This document shows, in pieces, positions 10,316 to 17,800 of a stretch of DNA of 64,000 bases. The stretch spans positions 124,001-188,000 of the forward strand of contig MKTZ01000011.1 of assembly GCA_001898505.1 (NCBI GenBank), in the 5' to 3' direction. The position numbers and the translations under genes were made by a program. Positions within the stretch are counted from its first letter, which is position 1; every line of letters starts with the position of its first letter. The notes beneath the pieces are model-generated. The model saw only the letters and a program-made list of their open reading frames with translations, did not search any database and was not told where the DNA came from. The stretch comes from Sphingobacteriales bacterium 50-39 (GTDB lineage Bacteria > Bacteroidota > Bacteroidia > Chitinophagales > Chitinophagaceae).

Positions 10316-10861
10316 ATGGCAGAGCTCAATAGCACCGCCACACACTCCCTTAAAAGAAGTGTGGGCCGCGGAAAGAAATTATCTACCCGTGTAGACCTTA
10401 CACCCATGGTAGACCTTGGTTTCCTCCTGATCACCTTCTTCATGGTAACGACTGCATGGTCCAAACCCCATGCCTCTACATTGAACATGCCCGCCGACGG
10501 ACCTCCTACGACTCTCGGCAATGACGCCGCCCTGACCCTCGTCGCCCTTGAAAACAATAAAATATTTTATTACAATGGTGAGCTGGATGAGTCCCTGAAA
10601 AAAGGCAGCTATGGCATCACCGGCTATGGCCAGCACAACGGCATCGGCGATATCATCCGTAACAAACAGCTGGCTATGGACAAAGGCTATAAAGGCGGCC
10701 GGAAGGAAATGATGCTCCTGATAAAACCCACCCCGGGATCCAACTATAAGAACGTGGTCGCCCTTCTGGATGAAGCCCTTATCAATGACGTCAAACGTTA
10801 CGCTCTCCTCGACCCGACAAAGGAGGAGCAAGGCGCAGTTTTAGCGCAGCGAGCCAAATAA
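10316..10861 (+). CDS. ExbD/TolR family biopolymer transport protein
   Basis: A 181-residue inner-membrane protein with one N-terminal transmembrane helix containing the family's key aspartate (DLTPMVDLGFLLITFFM, about residues 27-43), then a periplasmic domain. ExbD works with ExbB and TonB to pass proton-motive force to outer-membrane receptors. There is no exbB, tonB or second exbD next to it, although such genes usually cluster, so it is an orphan subunit here. The periplasmic part is larger than in E. coli ExbD (141 residues), as is common in Bacteroidota. Confidence 0.9.
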   Translation: MAELNSTATHSLKRSVGRGKKLSTRVDLTPMVDLGFLLITFFMVTTAWSKPHASTLNMPADGPPTTLGNDAALTLVALENNKIFYYNGELDESLKKGSYGITGYGQHNGIGDIIRNKQLAMDKGYKGGRKEMMLLIKPTPGSNYKNVVALLDEALINDVKRYALLDPTKEEQGAVLAQRAK

Positions 10862-10954
10862 CCATCCCATCCAAATCATCACCCCGGCCTGCCCGCCGTG
10901 TGAAAAAATACTTTATTTTTATAAACCTTTATTCTAAACACAAATTCATTTGCC

Positions 10955-11896
10955 ATGGCTATTCCGGTTGTAGATCTTGCTGACTTTTCTGGTGATGCGA
11001 AAAAGAAAGCGTCTTTTGTCGACGCATTGGGTAAGGCCTATGAGGATGTCGGATTCGTTGCAGTAAAAAATCATGGTATTACAGACCAGACCATCGAAGA
11101 ATTGTATTCCAATACAAAAGAGTTCTTTGCCCAGCCTGAAGACATAAAAAAGAAATACGAGATACCCGGACTGGCCGGTCAGCGCGGTTATACTTCTTTT
11201 GGGAAAGAGCATGCAAAAGGCAGCAAAGCAGCCGATCTGAAGGAATTCTTCCAGTTTGGGCAGACAGTAGTAGACGGCGACCCCATCGCTTCAGAATATC
11301 CACCGAATGTTACGGTAACGGAGGTCACCCAATTCACACCTATCTTTTTCAAGGCCTACCGGTCTTTTGAACAATCCGGCAGCCAGCTGCTGAGAGCCAT
11401 CGCACTCTACCTTGGTCTCGATGAAAAATACTTCGATCCCTATGTGCACAACGGTAACTCCATTCTGCGGGCTATCCACTATCCACCCATTATCAGCGAG
11501 CCCCGTTCGGCCATCCGGGCCGAACAACATGAAGATATCAACCTTATTACATTATTGATAGGCGCCTCCGCCGATGGACTGGAGATCCTCTCCAAACAAC
11601 ACGAATGGGTCCCTGTCACATCACTGCCGGAACAGATCGTTGTCAACGTAGGAGATATGCTGCAACGCCTCACCAATAACAAGCTGAAGTCCACCACACA
11701 CCGGGTGGTGAATCCACCCAGGAAGCTGTGGGGAACCAGCAGATTTTCCATTCCTTTTTTCCTGCACCCGAAAAGCTCCATGAGCCTGGCCTGTCTGCCA
11801 AGCACAATAGATGCAAATCATCCTAAACATTATTCCGATATTACAGCAGGGGAGTACCTGGACGAACGTCTCAGGGAGATAGGTCTGAAAAAATAA
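10955..11896 (+). CDS. 2-oxoglutarate/Fe(II)-dependent oxygenase, isopenicillin N synthase family
   Basis: A 313-residue non-haem iron oxygenase. The N-terminal DIOX_N domain (IPVVDLADF...VGFVAVKNHGI) is followed by the 2OG-Fe(II) core with ligands H192 and D194 (EQHEDINL) and H249 (TTHRVVNPP). The RxS motif RFS at 263-265 is the expected 2-oxoglutarate carboxylate contact. Length and order of parts match the bacterial IPNS-like group, whose substrates vary and cannot be predicted here. No biosynthetic cluster surrounds it. Confidence 0.92.
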   Translation: MAIPVVDLADFSGDAKKKASFVDALGKAYEDVGFVAVKNHGITDQTIEELYSNTKEFFAQPEDIKKKYEIPGLAGQRGYTSFGKEHAKGSKAADLKEFFQFGQTVVDGDPIASEYPPNVTVTEVTQFTPIFFKAYRSFEQSGSQLLRAIALYLGLDEKYFDPYVHNGNSILRAIHYPPIISEPRSAIRAEQHEDINLITLLIGASADGLEILSKQHEWVPVTSLPEQIVVNVGDMLQRLTNNKLKSTTHRVVNPPRKLWGTSRFSIPFFLHPKSSMSLACLPSTIDANHPKHYSDITAGEYLDERLREIGLKK

Positions 11897-11921
11897 TGAG
11901 CCGCCGCCTTTTCTGCGGCTC
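11889..11921 (-). terminator. Rho-independent terminator of the small ORF on the minus strand
   Basis: The stem GAGCCGC (11898-11904) pairs with GCGGCTC (11915-11921). Read on the minus strand, it is followed by ATTATTTTTT. It begins 9 bases after the stop codon of the 41-residue minus-strand ORF, and it may also stop transcripts arriving from the oxygenase gene. Confidence 0.65.
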
Positions 11922-11930
11922 CTTGAGCTG

Positions 11931-12056
11931 CTAGTGAGCAAAAAAGAGCTCGAATAACAGTACAGCGAATAAAACACCTGCAAGGAAGCAGAGAGCCAGT
12001 TTTACAACTGCAAGGAACCTTTCCTCTTTATCCAGGCTTTTGAACTTGCTGATCAT
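11931..12056 (-). CDS. Small single-pass membrane protein, 41 residues
   Basis: ATG at 12054-12056, stop TAG at 11931-11933. The product has a charged N-terminal tail (MISKFKSLDKEERFLAVVK) followed by one hydrophobic helix of about 20 residues (CFLAGVLFAVLLFELFF). The amphipathic-head-plus-helix layout, the reading frame and a terminator-like hairpin directly downstream all suggest a real small gene. I do not recognise a family. It lies convergent with the oxygenase gene and divergent from padR. Confidence 0.6.
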   Translation of the reverse strand: MISKFKSLDKEERFLAVVKLALCFLAGVLFAVLLFELFFAH

Positions 12057-12307
12057 GGTTAGGGTGCCAGTTAGGCTTATTACTTACGAAGCTACGTGTT
12101 TTTATAATTATCTTTTAATGAAATTTTAATCTCTTTTAATTTTTAAGAGTTTCCGCCCACCGTTCAGTAGACTTTTTTTACCATTCCTACAATCCCTGAT
12201 TTTTTTATTTTTTGAGCGGGTTTTACTAAACCTCACGCCCAGTCCGGCTTTCAGTCAATCCCTATTAGTGGTTTATAAAAATTACCTACCTTAAACCAGT
12301 ACTTTGT

Positions 12308-12339
12308 GTTGCATAGTACTAAAATTCTACTTACCTTTG
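12308..12339 (+). promoter_or_regulatory. Bacteroidota-type promoter of padR-pspC
   Basis: GTTG (12308-12311) is separated by 20 bases from TACCTTTG (12332-12339), a match to the Bacteroidota pattern TTTG/TTG, 19-20 bases, TAnnTTTG. It lies 48 bases before the padR start codon. Confidence 0.5.
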
Positions 12340-12387
12340 ACTTGACAGACGAGATTATATCACCGCCAACCCAAAAAACAGTAGCGT

Positions 12388-12717
12388 ATGAATATTGAGA
12401 ACACCCAGAGCCAGATGCGGAAAGGTATCCTGGAGTTTTGTATTCTCTCCATCATTCGGCGCGGCGAGGCCTACCCTTCGGATATTGTAGAAGAAATGAA
12501 GGCCGCCAACCTGAATATACTGGAAGGCACCTTATATCCCTTGCTCACGCGGCTAAAGAATGCAGACATGCTCACCTACAGGTGGGTAGAGAGTAACTCA
12601 GGGCCTCCAAGAAAATATTTCTCCCTGACACCAAAGGGAGAGGCTTTCTATGGCGAGCTGGAAGCCACCTGGAACGAACTGGCCAACGCCGTTCACGCCC
12701 TCGCCAACAAAGTCTAA
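12388..12717 (+). CDS. PadR family transcriptional regulator
   Basis: A 109-residue winged-helix regulator of the short PadR type. The family pattern is clear: MRKGILEFCILSII at the start of the fold, LNILEGTLYPLLTRL for the recognition helix region, and the wing GPPRKYFSLTPKG. It is followed after 41 bases by the PspC-domain gene on the same strand. This PadR-PspC pairing is common in Bacteroidota, so it probably represses its own operon and responds to envelope stress or a ligand. The inducer is unknown. Confidence 0.93.
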   Translation: MNIENTQSQMRKGILEFCILSIIRRGEAYPSDIVEEMKAANLNILEGTLYPLLTRLKNADMLTYRWVESNSGPPRKYFSLTPKGEAFYGELEATWNELANAVHALANKV

Positions 12718-12758
12718 AAACCCCCATCTTTCAATTTCAACCTTCAAATACAACTAAA

Positions 12759-14933
12759 ATGAAAAAGATCATTAACATAAACTTTCATAGCCGGGTGGTT
12801 CCGATCGAAGAATCCGCCTATGAAATACTGCAGCAGTACATCGAAAGTCTGCGCAGGCATTTCGCGAATGAAGAAGGTCGGGATGAGATTGTCAGTGATA
12901 TTGAAAATCGATTTGCAGAGCTTTTCTCTGAAACCCTGAAAAAAGGCGCAGCCTGTATCACCGACGAAGACGTGAATGCCATCATTGCCAGCATGGGAAG
13001 ACCCGAGGACTTCGGCGACGAAGAGCCTGCCGCAGCAGGCGCCGGCGCAAGTGCAGGCCAGCAGGGTAGCTACTCCCAGCAACAGACCTATACTGCAAAC
13101 GAGCCCCGTCGTCTCTATCGTGCCGAGAACGACAAGATACTGGGCGGCGTCGCCAGCGGTCTGGCCAATTACCTCAACATCGATCCGGCCATCGTGCGCA
13201 TCATCTTTGTGCTCATGTGCTTCGGCGGAGGCGCCGGTCTGCTCCTGTATATTATACTCTGGGTGGTCCTGCCGACAAAATCCCTGCCGGCCAATGCCCG
13301 CAAACGTCTGTATCGCAATCCCGATGACAGGGTCATCGGTGGCGTAGCCAGCGGTCTGGCAGCCTATTTCCACATCGACGTCTGGATACCCCGGCTCATA
13401 TTTATAGCACCTTTGATTCTGAGCGTCCTTGCTTCTATCTTCCGTCATGCCTGGTTTGATTTTGATGGTCCCGTATTCTTTACAGGCGGCTTCGGCGGTA
13501 CGCTCTTTATTACCTACATCGTCTTATGGATCGTGATGCCAGAGGCCACCACCGCTTCTGAAAAGCTGGAGATGCGCGGCGAAAAGGTAGACATCGAATC
13601 CATAAAAAACACCATAAAAAGCGATCTCGGAAATTTTAGCCGGCGGGCGAAAGACATGGGCACGGAAATGAAATCCACCTTTCAAAAGACTGGTGAGCAG
13701 GTAAAACAAAGCACACAGAACTTCGCTTCGGAAGCGTATCCTGCTGCCCGCAAGGCCGGCACTGGCATCGGACATGCCATTGGCGTATTGTTCAAGGCAT
13801 TCTTCCTCTTCATCGCCGGCTGTATCGCTTTCGGCCTGATCATGGCTTTATTTGGTCTGGCCTTCCGTGGACACAACGTTCTCGCCATTAAAAACTTCAT
13901 CCTCACCGGGTTCTGGCAGAACTTCCTGGCCTGGGCAAGCTTTATCCTATTCCTTATCATTCCCATCATAGCCCTGCTGACCTGGCTCATCCGCCGTATC
14001 ACGGGCGTCCGGTCGCGCCAACACTATCTGGCTTATGTCTTTGTCACTTTGTGGGTCATCGGTATCTTCTGTACCCTCGGCCTGGCAGCAATGGTCGTGA
14101 ATAATTTCCGGTTCCGCCAGCACGTGGAAGAAGAGCAGACCCTGATCAATCCCTCCCATGGGCGGCTTATCGTAAAAGCTGTAGAAGGAAGACATGATTA
14201 TTTCGACGGCGACTGGATGTTTGACTTCGACTGGGACAGCGACCGCCCTTTCTACAATTTCAACGACGACAGCTTTGCGTTGAACACTGTCCGGATCAAT
14301 CTGGTAAAAAGCGAGGATTCCAGCTATCACGTACGCGTACTGAAATCCAGCTTGGGAGAGGATGGTAATACAGCCCGCCGGCTGGCTGAATCCATCTCCT
14401 TTCCTATCCGTCAATCCGACAGCGTGCTTTCCTTTCCCAGCGGATTCACGATCACCCGTGGTCAGAAATTCCGCAACCAGAGAGTGCTGGTTGCCCTGGC
14501 AATACCCGTAGGCCGGCACATCATTCTCCACCATTCCGTGGAACAATACCATTGGTTTAACATCGACGTACACAATTCCCATATCCGGTGGGGCAAAAGA
14601 GACAGATGGAATGAGGAATGGGGCCGGGAATGGGATGATAATATACCAGGTAACTATGGATGGGAGAGTGATGTAGATTATGTTATGACCAATGACGGAC
14701 TCGTTAGCACAACCAGGAGAAGCATCGATAATGACGATAAAAAGGATGCTAAGGACAAGGACAACAAACGTAAAAAGGAAAAGGACAACGAGGACGAAGA
14801 CCCCGGCTATCGATACAAACAGCCTGCCGCACCCGCCCGGCCCAAACCCGGTGAAGACACGGTAAAAAAGACGGCAGCCCTCCAGGTCGTTACAGACTCA
14901 CATCTCTATTTGCTATCAGCACTATTTCAATAG
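12759..14933 (+). CDS. PspC domain protein with two tandem PspC domains
   Basis: A 724-residue membrane protein. Residues 1-90 form a cytosolic helical domain. Two PspC domains follow at about 117-173 and 182-262, both with the signature GGVASGLA. More transmembrane helices lie at about 340-460, then a soluble C-terminal region with a highly charged Lys/Asp/Glu stretch. PspC proteins sense membrane stress and, in Proteobacteria, control the phage-shock response. Here it is downstream of a PadR regulator in a likely two-gene operon. A rho-independent terminator follows the stop. Domain calls are firm; the signal is unknown. Confidence 0.9.
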   Translation: MKKIININFHSRVVPIEESAYEILQQYIESLRRHFANEEGRDEIVSDIENRFAELFSETLKKGAACITDEDVNAIIASMGRPEDFGDEEPAAAGAGASAGQQGSYSQQQTYTANEPRRLYRAENDKILGGVASGLANYLNIDPAIVRIIFVLMCFGGGAGLLLYIILWVVLPTKSLPANARKRLYRNPDDRVIGGVASGLAAYFHIDVWIPRLIFIAPLILSVLASIFRHAWFDFDGPVFFTGGFGGTLFITYIVLWIVMPEATTASEKLEMRGEKVDIESIKNTIKSDLGNFSRRAKDMGTEMKSTFQKTGEQVKQSTQNFASEAYPAARKAGTGIGHAIGVLFKAFFLFIAGCIAFGLIMALFGLAFRGHNVLAIKNFILTGFWQNFLAWASFILFLIIPIIALLTWLIRRITGVRSRQHYLAYVFVTLWVIGIFCTLGLAAMVVNNFRFRQHVEEEQTLINPSHGRLIVKAVEGRHDYFDGDWMFDFDWDSDRPFYNFNDDSFALNTVRINLVKSEDSSYHVRVLKSSLGEDGNTARRLAESISFPIRQSDSVLSFPSGFTITRGQKFRNQRVLVALAIPVGRHIILHHSVEQYHWFNIDVHNSHIRWGKRDRWNEEWGREWDDNIPGNYGWESDVDYVMTNDGLVSTTRRSIDNDDKKDAKDKDNKRKKEKDNEDEDPGYRYKQPAAPARPKPGEDTVKKTAALQVVTDSHLYLLSALFQ

Positions 14934-14952
14934 TTGGTTGAAGTTGGAACAC

Positions 14953-14985
14953 AAGCCTTCCGGCATGGGCCGGGGGCTTTTTGTT
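14953..14985 (+). terminator. Rho-independent terminator after the PspC gene
   Basis: The two-part stem AAGCC-tt-CCGGC (14953-14964) pairs with GCCGG and GGCTT (14969-14979), with loop ATGG, and runs into TTTTTGTTTT. It lies 20 bases after the PspC stop codon. Confidence 0.75.
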
Positions 14986-15248
14986 TTCAGGGCCGGTCTG
15001 TGAGCAAAAGTAGCCCGCCCCTGAAAACGTCTAATGATGGGTCTTCGACCAGGTCGTCTGTGACGACCTCTTGTTTTCGGGTGTCCTGTGGTCAAAAGTA
15101 GTCCCCCCGAAAAAATATCTAATGTCTTGGCCTTCGGCCAGGTCGTCTGTGACGACCTTTGTTTTCAGGGCCGGTCTGTGAGCAAAAGTAGCCCGCCCCT
15201 GAAAACGTCTAATGATGGGTCTTCGGCCGGTGCGTCTGTGACGCCCCT
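14981..15248 (+). repeat. Three tandem ~90-bp copies of the palindromic element (E4)
   Basis: The units are 14981-15070, 15071-15158 and 15159-15248. Units 1 and 3 are nearly identical; unit 2 differs in its arms yet keeps their complementarity. In unit 1, arm GTTTTCAGGGCCGG (14983-14996) pairs with CCCGCCCCTGAAAAC (15014-15028) around a loop ending AGCAAAAGTAG. Then come TCTAATG, a CTTCG turn and the hairpin GGTCG-tctgtga-CGACC. A seven-base start of a further unit (TTGTTTT) follows unit 3. The array fills the gap between the pspC terminator and the gcvT promoter. Confidence 0.9.
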
Positions 15249-15277
15249 TTGTTTTATAACCAAATCCCGTACATTTG
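15248..15277 (+). promoter_or_regulatory. Bacteroidota-type promoter of gcvT
   Basis: TTTG (15248-15251), an 18-base spacer and TACATTTG (15270-15277) match the -33/-7 pattern of the phylum. The gcvT ATG is 19 bases further on. The -33 box sits at the last base of the tandem repeat array. Confidence 0.55.
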
Positions 15278-15295
15278 CCGCGCAAAAATACACGT

Positions 15296-16381
15296 ATGAA
15301 GTCTACCCCTTTCACGTCTTTCCACACCGCATTGGGCGCCAAAATGGTCGAATTCGCCGGATACAACATGCCTATCAGCTACACAGGCATCAATGACGAA
15401 CATCACACCGTCCGGAACAATGCCGGGATCTTTGACGTAAGCCATATGGGCGAATTCATCATAAAGGGGGAACATGCCCTGGACCTGATCCAACGAGTGA
15501 CGACCAATGACGCATCCAAGCTGATCACCGGCAAAGCACAATATAGCGCGCTGACCAACGAGAATGGAGGCATCGTAGACGACCTTATCGTCTATTGCCT
15601 GGAACCCAACAAGGCCTATATGCTGGTGGTCAACGCCTCCAACATCGAAAAGGACTGGAACTGGATATCCAAACACAACACACAAAAAGCCGAGATGCAC
15701 AACATCTCCGATAAGACCTGCCTGCTGGCCATCCAGGGCCCCAATGCAACAAAGATCATGCAGGCGCTCACCGATATCGATATTCTCAACCTGAAATATT
15801 ATACATTCGAAAAGGGACGCTTTGCCGGCGTCGACAATGTGCTGATCAGCGCTACAGGCTATACCGGAGCCGGCGGCATCGAGATCTACTTCGAGGACAA
15901 GGACAACGCCGCAGCCACCATCTGGAATAAGATATTTGAAGTGGGCGGCCCCCAGGGGCTAAAACCCATCGGACTGGGAGCCCGCGACACCCTGCGCATG
16001 GAGATGGGGTATTGTCTTTATGGCAATGACATCGACGACACCACCTCCCCCCTCGAGGCAGGCCTGGGCTGGATCACCAAGTTCACCAAGGATTTCACCG
16101 CCCGTCCTATCCTGGAGCAGCAAAAGGCGGAAGGCGCCAGCCGCAAGCTCATAGGTTTTGAGATGATCGATAAAGGCATCCCCCGTCACGATTATGAGAT
16201 CAAGGATTTCTCCGGCACCCCGATAGGCAAGGTCACTTCCGGCACCCAGTCGCCTTCGCTTGCCAAGGCCATCGGAATGGGCTATGTCAGCGCCACCTTT
16301 GCCAACCTCGATACTAACATCTATATCAAGGTCCGGGACAAACTCCTGCTGGCCAAAGTGGTGAAATTCCCTTTTAGCTAG
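15296..16381 (+). CDS. gcvT: Glycine cleavage system T protein (aminomethyltransferase)
   Basis: A 361-residue folate-dependent enzyme that transfers the methylene group of aminomethyl-lipoyl H protein to tetrahydrofolate, releasing ammonia. Visible family segments are [12 protein letters not shown] (43-54), [10 protein letters not shown] with the likely catalytic aspartate at about 96, and [12 protein letters not shown]. Length matches bacterial GcvT. The other glycine-cleavage genes (gcvH, gcvP) are not in this window, which is normal for the phylum. An upstream TTG in frame lies inside the promoter box, so the ATG at 15296 is taken as start. Confidence 0.96.
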   Translation: MKSTPFTSFHTALGAKMVEFAGYNMPISYTGINDEHHTVRNNAGIFDVSHMGEFIIKGEHALDLIQRVTTNDASKLITGKAQYSALTNENGGIVDDLIVYCLEPNKAYMLVVNASNIEKDWNWISKHNTQKAEMHNISDKTCLLAIQGPNATKIMQALTDIDILNLKYYTFEKGRFAGVDNVLISATGYTGAGGIEIYFEDKDNAAATIWNKIFEVGGPQGLKPIGLGARDTLRMEMGYCLYGNDIDDTTSPLEAGLGWITKFTKDFTARPILEQQKAEGASRKLIGFEMIDKGIPRHDYEIKDFSGTPIGKVTSGTQSPSLAKAIGMGYVSATFANLDTNIYIKVRDKLLLAKVVKFPFS

Positions 16382-16505
16382 CTCGAGCTCGCCCGGCAAT
16401 TCCATCATCGGCACATTTTTTTCATCCAAAATCCCTAGCTTGGAATGATTTTTTCTTGTATTATGCACCAGCTCGCACTGTGCCGGTAAAATCCACGCTA
16501 TCCAA

Positions 16506-16982
16506 ATGCCAACTATTCATCTAACGACGTTTGTCGCGGCCCCCGCAGAAAGGGTTTTTGACCTTTCCAGGAGCATCGACCTGCACCGGAAATCCATGGC
16601 GCATACAGGCGAAGAAGCTATTGCAGGTACGGTCTCCGGCCTTCTCGGCCTCGACGAAACAGTTACCTGGAAGGCACGACACCTCTTTAAGACAAGGATC
16701 ATGCGCAGCCGCATGACATCCATGAACCGCCCGCTCTCCTTTACCGATGAGATGGTCGAGGGAGATTTTAAAAGCCTGAAACACGAGCATTTTTTCAAAA
16801 GCATCGGCAATGGCACTCTCCTTATCGATCTCTTTCACTTCGAGAGCCCCTATGGCGGACTGGGCAGGCTGGCCAACCGCCTGTTCCTTACAGAATATCT
16901 AAGAAAATTATTAGAATCCCGCAATGACGTCATCCGGGAGTACGCTGAATCGGAAAAGTGGAAGTTTATTTTGAATAAATAG
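16506..16982 (+). CDS. SRPBCC family protein
   Basis: A 158-residue START/Bet v1-like ligand-binding fold. It shows the typical strand FVAAPAERVFDLSRSIDLH at the start, the central PLSFTDEMVEGDFKSLKHEHFF, and a C-terminal long helix (TEYLRKLLESRNDVIREY). Close relatives are often annotated as polyketide cyclase-like or simply SRPBCC proteins. The ligand is unknown. It lies just ahead of comB, whose TACATTTG box (16987-16994) begins 5 bases after this stop, so comB probably has its own promoter. Confidence 0.82.
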   Translation: MPTIHLTTFVAAPAERVFDLSRSIDLHRKSMAHTGEEAIAGTVSGLLGLDETVTWKARHLFKTRIMRSRMTSMNRPLSFTDEMVEGDFKSLKHEHFFKSIGNGTLLIDLFHFESPYGGLGRLANRLFLTEYLRKLLESRNDVIREYAESEKWKFILNK

Positions 16983-17006
16983 AACTTACATTTGCGGTTA
17001 TTTTCT

Positions 17007-17738
17007 ATGGCAAATTCGAAACCCACCTTATATACGGCCCTATCCCCAGCATTACTGCACCTTTATGATGTAAACCACGCGATCGTAGTGATCATCGATG
17101 TTCTCCGGGCGACCTCCACCATTGCAACAGCCCTCCACAACGGCGCCAAATGTGTCATACCCGTTGACAGCGTCGCCAAGTGTATAGAGCTTGGCCGTCA
17201 GATAGATGGTATTACAGCGGGCGAGCGGGATGGAATGATCGCAGAAGGATTGCAGCACGGCAACTCTCCATTCGAATACCCAACCGAATTCATTGGCGGC
17301 AGGACACTGGTCCTCACCACGACAAATGGCACCAAGCTGCTGCACATGGCCCTCGACAGAGGCGCCGGGCAGATCATCACAGGCTCTTTTCCCAATCTTG
17401 GGGCCGTATGTGACTACTTGATAGGGCAAAACATGCCCGTCCTCCTGGCCTGCGCAGCCTGGAAAGACAAGGTCAACATCGAGGATATGCTGTTTGCCGG
17501 CGCCGTCATCCACAAGGTCAAAAGGAATTTCGATATCAATTGTGACTCATCCCAAATAGCCGAGACGGTCTATATGGAGGCAAAAAAAGACCTCTTTGAG
17601 TTCATGAAGGCAAAGAATGCCTCTCATTATCAACGACTTTCCGGTTATGGTCTCGAAAAGGACATCCGTTATTGCCTGACCCCCGACCAGGCCCCTGTAT
17701 TACCTCTTTATGAGAATGGGAAATTAATAACACTGTAA
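17007..17738 (+). CDS. comB: 2-phosphosulfolactate phosphatase family protein
   Basis: A 243-residue protein of the ComB family. Segments VVIIDVLRATSTIATAL, AGERDG and TTNGTKLL are characteristic. ComB hydrolyses 2-phospho-3-sulfolactate in coenzyme M synthesis in methanogens; many bacteria without coenzyme M carry homologues of uncertain role, so the reaction here is assumed only by family. The ATG at 17007 follows the -7 box by 12 bases; the longer open frame starts inside that box and is discarded. Confidence 0.85.
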   Translation: MANSKPTLYTALSPALLHLYDVNHAIVVIIDVLRATSTIATALHNGAKCVIPVDSVAKCIELGRQIDGITAGERDGMIAEGLQHGNSPFEYPTEFIGGRTLVLTTTNGTKLLHMALDRGAGQIITGSFPNLGAVCDYLIGQNMPVLLACAAWKDKVNIEDMLFAGAVIHKVKRNFDINCDSSQIAETVYMEAKKDLFEFMKAKNASHYQRLSGYGLEKDIRYCLTPDQAPVLPLYENGKLITL

Positions 17739-17800
17739 GCTCCCGATTTCGTAAATAGGCGGAGCGAATATCACCTACATTTGCGGGCTGAATCAGTCGG

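Noticed and set aside
14981..15248. Tandem 90-bp units as a CRISPR array
   Set aside because: The whole unit repeats, there are no unique spacers of constant length and no cas genes; the units match dispersed elements elsewhere.
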